Source: an uncultured Dietzia sp. (GTDB lineage: Bacteria > Actinomycetota > Actinomycetes > Mycobacteriales > Mycobacteriaceae). Taken from it: a stretch of DNA of 5,977 nucleotides. The stretch covers positions 1 through 5,977 of the forward strand of contig CAMNYG010000094.1 of the NCBI GenBank assembly GCA_946570335.1, written 5' to 3'. Shown one piece after another: positions 1-4,804 of this stretch (positions are counted from its first letter, which is position 1; each line of letters opens with the position of its first letter). Made by a program: the position numbers and the translations under genes. The notes under the pieces are model-generated. The model was not told where the DNA came from and ran no database searches. It saw only the letters and a list, made by a program, of their open reading frames with translations.

Positions 1-162
1 CAGGCCCAGGCATTCCAGCAGCAGATGGCGGCCGGCGGCGCCGGACAGCAGGCCGGGCAGGTGCCCGCGGGCGGCGCCCCGACGCAGGACAACAAGCCCT
101 CGACCCCGCCCCGTCGAGACGGAAGCGCCATGGACCGGCTTCGCGGTTCCGACGACCTGTGA
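1..162 (+). CDS. C-terminal fragment of a probable DUF3710 family protein (5' end outside window)
   Basis: An open frame in phase 1 runs from the window edge to a TGA at 160-162 and encodes the last 53 residues of a protein. The fragment is rich in Gln, Ala, Gly and Pro, then becomes polar and ends in RLRGSDDL. It is a low-complexity tail with no catalytic motif. The DUF3710 call rests mainly on position: in mycobacteria a DUF3710 gene lies directly upstream of the OB-fold and DUF3159 genes that follow here, near dut. DUF3710 proteins have no established biochemical role. The next gene begins 25 bases downstream on the same strand, so co-transcription is likely. The reading frame is clear, but the family assignment cannot be proved from this tail alone. 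Confidence 0.55.
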   Translation, partial: QAQAFQQQMAAGGAGQQAGQVPAGGAPTQDNKPSTPPRRDGSAMDRLRGSDDL

Positions 163-187
163 CCCGACCGGCGATGACGAGAAGCTG

Positions 188-598
188 ATGCCCTCGCTGG
201 CCCGGGTCCTGCGCCGCATCTCGGCGCGACTGACCGACCCCGTCGACGTCCTCGATGCGGCCGAGCTCGCAGGGCGGGTCCACGGATCCGGATCATCCCG
301 CGTGATCGACGTGAACCGAGGAGACCGGGCCACGCTCACCGGCAGAATCCGCACCGTCTCCACAGGCGGCGGGGAGGAACACCTCGGGGTCACCGCCGAG
401 GTGTTCGACGGGACCGGCGGGATCGAGGTCTGCTGGCTGGGGCGGCGCACGATCTCCGGGATCGACACCGGCAGGTATATCCGTGTCACCGGTCGCGTGG
501 GCGAACGAGCCGGCCGCAAGATCATGTTCAACCCGCGGTATGAGCTGCTCGCAGGTCAACCGCGCCGCAACCTGGAGGAAACTGATGAGCGAGCCTGA
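188..598 (+). CDS. Small OB-fold nucleic-acid-binding domain protein (Rv2694c-like)
   Basis: This 136-residue protein has a basic N-terminal helix region (residues 1-30) followed by one OB-fold of roughly residues 46-120. The fold shows as alternating strands: DRATLTGRIRTV near 46-57, then VTAEVFDGTGGIEVCWLG (68-85), then a turn and YIRVTGRVGERAGRKIMFNP (97-116). The pattern resembles the OB domains of RecG and of tRNA/ssDNA-binding proteins, so binding of single-stranded nucleic acid is plausible but not shown. No catalytic domain is attached. The ATG at 188 is preceded by a weak purine run (GAGAAG, about 179-184); an ATG at 174 is in another frame and stops after four codons. Its last 14 bases overlap the DUF3159 start at 585, suggesting coupled translation. 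The order DUF3710, OB-fold, DUF3159 matches the conserved mycobacterial arrangement. The family is well recognised; the cellular role is unknown. Confidence 0.85.
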   Translation: MPSLARVLRRISARLTDPVDVLDAAELAGRVHGSGSSRVIDVNRGDRATLTGRIRTVSTGGGEEHLGVTAEVFDGTGGIEVCWLGRRTISGIDTGRYIRVTGRVGERAGRKIMFNPRYELLAGQPRRNLEETDERA

Positions 599-1379
599 GC
601 GGGCAACGGGCCGCGGATCCGGGCGGCGATCGGCCTTCGCAGACCCCGATGCCTCGCTGATCGACCAGATGGGTGGAATCCGCGGGCTCGTCTTCTCGTC
701 GATTCCCATCGTCGCCTTTGTCCCCATAAACGCGTACTGGGGGCTCACGGCGGCGATCTGGTCGGCGCTGGGCGTGGCGGTGGCAATGCTGGCGTGGTCG
801 CTCGTGCGCCGTGATAATCCGCAGCCGGCGATCTCGGGATTCATCGGTGTCGCGATCTGCGTCTTCATCGCATGGCGTACCGGGAGCGCGAAAGGCTACT
901 TCCTGTACGGGATCATCACCCAGGCCGTCTACGGTGGCGTGTTCTTGATCTCCGCGGTGATCCGCTGGCCACTGGTCGGCGTGATCTGGGGCTTTCTGGA
1001 CGGCCGGGGGCTGTCCTGGCGGACCAACCAGAAGGCGAGACGCTGGTACGCGGTGGCGACCTGGGTCTGGGCAGGTCTCTTCGCCATCCGCGCGGTGCTC
1101 CAGTACGTGTTGTATCTCAACGACGAGGTGAACTGGCTCGGAGCCGCCCGGATCGGGATGGGGTGGCCGCTGGCGCTGGCGGCCTTTGTCGTCACGGCGT
1201 GGTCGGTTCACCGGGCCATGTCTCATGACGCACCGGCCGAGGGTGAAGAGATCGATGATCCGCCCGCAAACGACCCGCCGTTGCACGATCACGACAGCCC
1301 TGCCGCTCCGGCTACCGACGGCGGCGGTGTGGATCACGAGGACGGCTCGGATCCAGGCGGGGCGATCGACGAGCGGTAG
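585..1379 (+). CDS. DUF3159 family integral membrane protein (Rv2693c-like)
   Basis: This 264-residue protein has a short basic N-terminus (1-20), then a hydrophobic core with about six membrane segments, roughly at residues 33-50, 53-73, 82-97, 104-126, 155-177 and 186-207. An amphipathic stretch with WGFLDGRGLSWRTNQKARRWY lies at about 135-154. The last 50 residues (214-264) form a strongly acidic, Pro/His/Asp-rich tail, probably disordered and cytoplasmic. Length and topology fit DUF3159, an actinobacterial family without a defined function. I chose the ATG at 585 rather than an in-frame ATG at 483 because 585 has a good GGAGG at 574-578 with six bases of spacing, and because 483 would add 34 residues lying inside the OB-fold gene. 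The 14-base overlap with that gene implies an operon. Transport or envelope roles are possible, but nothing in the sequence selects one. Confidence 0.86.
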   Translation: MSEPERATGRGSGRRSAFADPDASLIDQMGGIRGLVFSSIPIVAFVPINAYWGLTAAIWSALGVAVAMLAWSLVRRDNPQPAISGFIGVAICVFIAWRTGSAKGYFLYGIITQAVYGGVFLISAVIRWPLVGVIWGFLDGRGLSWRTNQKARRWYAVATWVWAGLFAIRAVLQYVLYLNDEVNWLGAARIGMGWPLALAAFVVTAWSVHRAMSHDAPAEGEEIDDPPANDPPLHDHDSPAAPATDGGGVDHEDGSDPGGAIDER

Positions 1380-1384
1380 CATCG

Positions 1385-1401
1385 GCCCCTTGGCCAGGGG
1401 C
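1385..1401 (+). terminator. Short GC hairpin just after the DUF3159 stop
   Basis: Arms GCCCCT (1385-1390) and AGGGGC (1396-1401) pair around a five-base loop, beginning five bases past the DUF3159 stop. No T-run follows, only a G-rich stretch, so it may merely protect the 3' end or slow the polymerase. It is a weak candidate. Confidence 0.25.
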
Positions 1402-1466
1402 GGGGTTGCGGGGGGCCGCAGCTCCCCGTGCCCGGCCGGTGGGCTGCAGGCCGCGTACCCGGGAAG

Positions 1467-1500
1467 AGGGGCCCCGGCGACTGGAGTCGCCGGGGCCCTT
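1467..1500. terminator. Bidirectional intrinsic terminator between convergent genes
   Basis: A perfect 13-bp inverted repeat has arms at 1469-1481 and 1486-1498 around the loop TGGA. One wobble pair and one A-T pair extend it to 1467-1500. The stem is almost all G/C. It lies 87 bases beyond the DUF3159 stop and 37 bases beyond the stop of the minus-strand membrane gene, in a gap where both transcription units converge. The T-tracts are short on both sides (TT then C-rich on the plus strand, a CTCTT stretch on the minus strand), as is common for actinobacterial terminators. It most likely serves the minus-strand gene first and also blocks read-through from the plus strand. Confidence 0.8.
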
Positions 1501-1537
1501 CCGCCTCCACGAGGCGGCGTCGAGCGTGCTGGTGTGA

Positions 1538-2413
1538 TCAGACTCCGCTGGTTGCCACCTGTGAGAAGTCGCTCGGGCCGGTGATGGCGCGGTACGCGAC
1601 CATCGAGGCCAGCGTCGCAATGGGCAACGCGACGAGCAGGCCGACGACCAGTGCGAAGAAGCCGGCGATGGTGATCAGGACGTTCAGCACCGCCAGGAGA
1701 AACAGGTTTCCGCCGTCGGTCTTGATCGCGTTGAAACTCGACCTGATGGCGTCCGTCGCGGTCATGTTGCGGTCGACGACGAAGTTGAACGTCCAATACG
1801 TGAAGAATCCGACGACCAGCCCCGGGATGATGAGCAGGATCGTGCCGATCGCGACGGCGATGCTGACGATGATCCCCGCGACCACGAACCAACCGAAATT
1901 GTGCAGTTTGAAGAAATCGCCGATCTCCGGCTTGTGACCGTCGACCTCGAGGAGCGCGCCGCGGATAATGAACGCCTGGAACACGAAGCTGACGATCAAG
2001 GTCAGTATCGTGCCGAGGGTTGCGACACCGGACGAGTCGGAGTTGGAGATCATGCTGACGAGGAAGCTGGCGACGCCGAGGGCCAACGTGATCAGTACCC
2101 AGGGGAGGGGATTGTTCTTGAAGAGCTGCCACGCCGTGCTCACGGCATCCGGCGCGGAGATCGGCCCGGTGGCCATGACGCCGCCGCTCACTCCCTGCTG
2201 CGGGTAGGCGGCACCGTACCCGGGCGCACTGTACTGGTGCCCGTAGCCCGGCTGTTCGTACCCCTGGCCGGGATACGGATCCTGCCCGTAACCCTGGCCC
2301 GGGTAGGGATCCTGGCCGTACCCGCCGGGCTGCTGATTCCAGTCAGGTGGCCCCGAGCTGTCGCCATAAGGGTTGTGTGAACCGTCCCCCGGCGGGGTTC
2401 CTCCGGTGGTCAT
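1538..2413 (-). CDS. Pro/Gly/Tyr-rich multi-pass membrane protein (Rv2560-like)
   Basis: This 291-residue protein has two parts. Residues 1-80 are low complexity, rich in Gly, Pro, Tyr and Gln, and include an exact tandem repeat of GYGQDPYPGQ at 31-40 and 41-50, followed by degenerate GYxxPGYG units. Residues 84-280 are hydrophobic, with probable membrane segments near 104-121, 131-150, 172-205 (two closely packed passes) and 236-270. A conserved-looking loop containing EVDGHKPEIGDFFKL lies at 156-170, and YRAITGP ends the domain at 274-280. This architecture resembles the mycobacterial 'proline and glycine rich transmembrane protein' Rv2560 and the DUF975-like membrane families; no enzymatic motif is visible. 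The ATG at 2413 has GGAG five bases upstream. It is transcribed in the same direction as ahpCD but is separated from it by a strong terminator, so it is probably its own unit. Function unknown; an envelope role is only a guess. Confidence 0.8.
   Translation of the reverse strand: MTTGGTPPGDGSHNPYGDSSGPPDWNQQPGGYGQDPYPGQGYGQDPYPGQGYEQPGYGHQYSAPGYGAAYPQQGVSGGVMATGPISAPDAVSTAWQLFKNNPLPWVLITLALGVASFLVSMISNSDSSGVATLGTILTLIVSFVFQAFIIRGALLEVDGHKPEIGDFFKLHNFGWFVVAGIIVSIAVAIGTILLIIPGLVVGFFTYWTFNFVVDRNMTATDAIRSSFNAIKTDGGNLFLLAVLNVLITIAGFFALVVGLLVALPIATLASMVAYRAITGPSDFSQVATSGV
2264..2323 (-). repeat. Two tandem 30-bp coding repeats (GYGQDPYPGQ x2)
   Basis: Bases 2264-2293 and 2294-2323 each encode the same ten residues of the membrane protein's N-terminal tail. 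The copies differ at five of thirty bases, and every difference is at a third codon position, so the repeated peptide is identical while the DNA has drifted. Confidence 0.9.
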
Positions 2414-2439
2414 GTCGTCTCCGTCTCGTCCGAGCCGCC

Positions 2440-2454
2440 GCGGAACGGTTCCGC
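2440..2454. promoter_or_regulatory. 7-bp inverted repeat in the leader of the membrane-protein gene
   Basis: GCGGAAC (2440-2446) and GTTCCGC (2448-2454) are perfect inverted arms around one central base. The element lies 27 bases upstream of the minus-strand start at 2413, where an operator or a small leader hairpin could act. No regulator is recognisable from it, and it could be chance in GC-rich DNA. Confidence 0.3.
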
Positions 2455-2540
2455 AGCCTCATCGTCAAACCTAGTACCGAGAGAGGAGAATCGGGAGACG
2501 CAACCCGCTGTGGGTCGCCAACCCATGCATGAGGAGACGG

Positions 2541-2575
2541 GAGAACCCCGCTGACCTGAAGTCAGCGGGGTTCTC
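2541..2575 (-). terminator. Intrinsic terminator of the ahpC-ahpD operon
   Basis: A perfect 15-bp inverted repeat has arms at 2541-2555 and 2561-2575 with a five-base loop. It starts 22 bases beyond the ahpD stop. On the minus strand the hairpin ends in GGGGTTCTC, a short T-containing tail. Its location and strength mark the end of the peroxidase operon and insulate the membrane-protein gene downstream. Confidence 0.88.
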
Positions 2576-2597
2576 GCGAAATGTCGGTGGGACGGTC

Positions 2598-3122
2598 TCA
2601 GACGTTGGCGTCGATCTCGACGGCCTGCGCGACACCGCTGATGGTGGCGGCGATCTTGACGGCCTCCCACGCCTGCTCCTTGGTGATGCCCTCCTTGCGG
2701 ATGACGTCATCGTGAGCGGCGGTGCAGTTCTCGCACCCGTTCACGGTGGAGACGGCCATCGACCACAGCTCGAAGTCGGCCTTCTCCACTCCGGGGTTGG
2801 CGATGATGTTCATGCGCAGGCCCATGCGGACCTGGGTGTAGTCGTTGCCGAGGAATTCCTTGGCACGGTACGCCACGTTGTTCATCGCCATGATCGAGGC
2901 GGCGCCGAGAGCGGCGTTGAACGCCTCGTCCGACAGGTGCTCGCGGGCCTCGTCGGCGATCTCCGACAACACGGTGGCCGACCGGGTCGCGGCGGCGGTC
3001 GCGAGGAAGGTGCCCCACAACTGCTGCTCGGTGAGCTCGGTGGAGCGAGCGAGCGAGCTGAGGTTCAGCTTGAGATCCTTCGCGAACTCCGGAAGGCCGG
3101 ACTTCAGGTTCTCGATGCTCAC
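2598..3122 (-). CDS. ahpD: AhpD, alkyl hydroperoxide reductase subunit D
   Basis: AhpD is a small all-helical disulfide reductase. In mycobacteria it reduces oxidised AhpC and is itself re-reduced by the lipoamide-dependent partners DlaT and Lpd; it also has weak peroxidase activity. At 174 residues it has the usual family length. The active-site pattern E-x11-C-x2-C-x3-H is present as Glu118, Cys130, Cys133 and His137, with the same numbering as the M. tuberculosis enzyme. The redox motif reads C-E-N-C, so the position of mycobacterial His132 is Asn here. The start is GTG at 3120-3122, which overlaps the ahpC TGA as GTGA. An AGGAGG at 3130-3135 inside the ahpC 3' end, seven bases before the start, supports this choice and implies translational coupling. 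A strong terminator follows. Identity is close to certain. Confidence 0.96.
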   Translation of the reverse strand: MSIENLKSGLPEFAKDLKLNLSSLARSTELTEQQLWGTFLATAAATRSATVLSEIADEAREHLSDEAFNAALGAASIMAMNNVAYRAKEFLGNDYTQVRMGLRMNIIANPGVEKADFELWSMAVSTVNGCENCTAAHDDVIRKEGITKEQAWEAVKIAATISGVAQAVEIDANV

Positions 3123-3715
3123 TTGATGCCCTCCTGCAGCATCTCCATCTTGTCGATGTTCTTGGTCGGGTCGTTCTTCTGCCAGTTGCAGGCGCAGACC
3201 TCGGAGGACTGGAGGGCGTCCAGCACGCGCAGGACCTCGTCGACGTTACGGCCGACGGCGTCGGGGGTCACCGAGACGAACTGGATGACGTTGTCCGGGT
3301 CGACGATGAAGGTCGCGCGATCGGCCACACCGTCGGCGTTCTCGACGCCGAGCGCCTGGATGAGCTCGTGCTTGATGTCCGACAGGAGGGGGAAGGGGAC
3401 ACCCTTGAGCTCATCGTTGGTTGCACGCCAGTTGAAGTGCGCGAACTCGTTGTCGATGGAGCCGCCGAGAACCTGCGTGTCGCGGTCCTGGAAGTCCTCG
3501 TTGAGCTTGCCGAACGCGGCGATTTCTGTGGGGCAGACGAAGGTGAAGTCCTTCGGGTAGAAGAAGATCACGCGCCACTTGCCAGCGTACGACTGGTTGG
3601 TGATGGTCTCGAAGTAGTCCTCGGGCTGCTGAGCGTTGACCTCGCGCAGGTCGCCGCCCTTCAGAGCGGTGAGCTCGAAGTCGGGAAACTGGTCTCCGAT
3701 GGTGAGAAGTGCCAT
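3119..3715 (-). CDS. ahpC: AhpC, alkyl hydroperoxide reductase peroxiredoxin
   Basis: AhpC is a cytoplasmic 2-Cys peroxiredoxin that reduces hydrogen peroxide, organic hydroperoxides and peroxynitrite. The 198 residues show the thioredoxin-like fold with the PxxxTxxC signature at 54-61 (PKDFTFVC), giving peroxidatic Cys61. The resolving region EVCAC carries Cys174 and Cys176, the three-cysteine arrangement known from mycobacterial AhpC. The C-terminal tail ([13 protein letters not shown]) is complete. The ATG at 3715 has a perfect AGGAGG at 3721-3726 with five bases of spacing. It is first in a two-gene operon with ahpD, overlapping it by four bases, and is divergent from oxyR, so peroxide-responsive control through OxyR is expected. 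AhpD, rather than an AhpF flavoprotein, is the likely reductant because ahpD sits beside it. Confidence 0.97.
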   Translation of the reverse strand: MALLTIGDQFPDFELTALKGGDLREVNAQQPEDYFETITNQSYAGKWRVIFFYPKDFTFVCPTEIAAFGKLNEDFQDRDTQVLGGSIDNEFAHFNWRATNDELKGVPFPLLSDIKHELIQALGVENADGVADRATFIVDPDNVIQFVSVTPDAVGRNVDEVLRVLDALQSSEVCACNWQKNDPTKNIDKMEMLQEGIK

Positions 3716-3751
3716 GTGATCCTCCTGGGATTAGGCCGCTGTGGAACGGAC

Positions 3752-3779
3752 ACCCTGAACTATGCCTCACAACTGTCAA
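3752..3779 (-). promoter_or_regulatory. Candidate ahpC promoter
   Basis: On the minus strand a perfect -35 hexamer TTGACA (3774-3779) is followed after 16 bases by CAGGGT (3752-3757), a weak match to the actinobacterial TAnnnT -10. Transcription would begin near 3745, giving a leader of about 30 bases that holds the AGGAGG site. The -35 is clear; the -10 is uncertain. Confidence 0.5.
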
Positions 3780-3831
3780 CAGGTAAAGTCTAATGAGACG
3801 AAGATCACTAATAGGTGGAGCTGAATAATTG

Positions 3832-3861
3832 TCGACTTCTAGCTATCGGCATACCTACACT
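3832..3861 (+). promoter_or_regulatory. Candidate oxyR promoter giving a leaderless mRNA
   Basis: TACACT (3856-3861) fits the TAnnnT -10 pattern and ends seven bases before the oxyR ATG at 3869, so transcription would start at or next to the A of the start codon. TCGACT (3832-3837), 18 bases upstream, matches four of six -35 positions. No Shine-Dalgarno sequence precedes the ATG, which agrees with a leaderless transcript. Confidence 0.5.
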
Positions 3862-3868
3862 AATTGAC

Positions 3869-4804
3869 ATGGCTGATCAACGGTTTGTTCCGAGTGTTAT
3901 GCAGCTCAGAGTATTTCTCGCGGTCGCGGAGAGACTCCATTTCCGCGGTGCAGCCGAGGAGCTGGGTATGAGTCAGCCCTCACTGTCCCAGGCGCTGGCT
4001 ACTCTCGAGGACGGGTTGGGACTCCATCTGGTGGAGCGCAGCACCAGATCGGTGCTGGTGACCCCTGCCGGCCAGCAGCTTCTCCCGTACGCGAGGGCAG
4101 CGGTCGGTGCGATGGACGCTGTCGTCGACGTCGCGGCGGGTGGTGGGGGACCGTTGTTCGGTCGGCTTCGTATCGGGGTGATCCCCACGGCTGCACCGTA
4201 TCTTTTGCCGGGGTTGCTGCCGGCGCTCGCCGAGCGCTTCCCGAACCTGCGTCCCCGGATTGTGGAGGACCAGACGGCCCGGCTCGTCGAGGGGCTGCGT
4301 AGCGGAGCCATCGATCTGGCGATCATGGCGGTACCCACGGACGCTGCAGGCATCGTGGCCATCCCGCTCTACACGGAACGGTTCGCCCTCCTCGTTCCGG
4401 CTGATCACGAGTTGGCCGGAGCGGAGGGCGTGTCGCCGGACGTGCTCATCGACCAGCCGCTCCTGCTGTTGGACGAGGGCCACTGCCTGAGGGATCAGAC
4501 GGTGGACCTGTGTCGTCGGGTTGCAGTCCCGGTGCTGGGTCGTGAGGAGTCGCGGGCCGCCTCGCTCACCACGGCGGTGCAATGCGTCGCGGGAGGGCTC
4601 GGGGTGACCATCGTCCCCGAATCCGCGATCCGTCCGGAGACCCGTGATCCGGGAATCGGGGTGGCGATGTTCGCCGATCCGTCCCCGGGGCGCACGATGG
4701 GGCTGTTCCTGCGGACGGCCACGGCGGCCGACGAGGCCTACGCGGAGTTCGGTGGCGTGGTCACCGAGGTGGCGAGCGAGGTCTTCGGCGCTCAGCCGGT
4801 CTGA
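3869..4804 (+). CDS. oxyR: OxyR, LysR-type hydrogen peroxide sensor and regulator
   Basis: OxyR is a DNA-binding regulator activated by peroxide through an internal disulfide. The 311-residue protein has an N-terminal winged helix-turn-helix (about 11-70, with FRGAAEELGMSQPSLSQAL as the helix-turn-helix), a linker helix (70-92) and a LysR substrate-binding-type domain (about 98-300). The redox loop GHCLRDQTVDLC places cysteines at 206 and 215 with the same spacing as E. coli Cys199 and Cys208, which separates OxyR from other LysR proteins; a third Cys is at 239. I chose the ATG at 3869 because MADQRFVPSVMQLRVF aligns with the usual N-terminus. A GTG at 3815 would add 18 residues and lacks a ribosome binding site. 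The gene is intact, unlike the decayed oxyR of M. tuberculosis. Divergent ahpC is the expected target, and autoregulation is likely. Its last 13 bases overlap the opposing gene. Confidence 0.95.
   Translation: MADQRFVPSVMQLRVFLAVAERLHFRGAAEELGMSQPSLSQALATLEDGLGLHLVERSTRSVLVTPAGQQLLPYARAAVGAMDAVVDVAAGGGGPLFGRLRIGVIPTAAPYLLPGLLPALAERFPNLRPRIVEDQTARLVEGLRSGAIDLAIMAVPTDAAGIVAIPLYTERFALLVPADHELAGAEGVSPDVLIDQPLLLLDEGHCLRDQTVDLCRRVAVPVLGREESRAASLTTAVQCVAGGLGVTIVPESAIRPETRDPGIGVAMFADPSPGRTMGLFLRTATAADEAYAEFGGVVTEVASEVFGAQPV

Larger units (their letters stand above)
3716..3868. promoter_or_regulatory. ahpC/oxyR divergent control region
   Basis: This 153-base gap between ahpC and oxyR is markedly AT-rich in its oxyR-proximal part (about 40% GC over 3781-3868), unlike the GC-rich genes around it. 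LysR-type regulators normally bind such divergent regions and control both sides, so the OxyR site is expected here. Short symmetric elements are visible: CTGTCAACAG at 3773-3782, over the probable ahpC -35 box, and TAT-N4-ATA at 3844-3853, just upstream of the probable oxyR -10. Neither is long enough to be called the operator with confidence. Confidence 0.7.

Noticed and set aside
483..584. 34-residue upstream extension of the DUF3159 protein from an ATG at 483
   Set aside because: The extension lies within the OB-fold gene in another frame, and the ATG at 585 has a strong GGAGG at correct spacing.
528..2132. Minus-strand open frame of 534 codons spanning the DUF3159 gene and part of the membrane-protein gene
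   Set aside because: It lies antisense to DUF3159, crosses the convergent terminator and then overlaps the membrane gene out of frame. Its product is Arg/Pro/His-rich with no domain, as expected of a high-GC shadow frame.
2461..2540. Promoter for the minus-strand membrane gene using TTGCGT and TACTAG/TAGGTT
   Set aside because: The spacing between these boxes is 21 or more bases, outside the usual range, so I did not list it as a promoter.
2529..3560. Plus-strand open frame of 343 codons opposite ahpD and ahpC
   Set aside because: It is antisense to two certain genes, begins at the ahpD terminator hairpin and shows no recognisable domain or ribosome binding site.
3815..3868. GTG-initiated 18-residue N-terminal extension of OxyR
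   Set aside because: No ribosome binding site precedes the GTG, the extension is unlike OxyR N-termini, and it would make the AT-rich control region coding.
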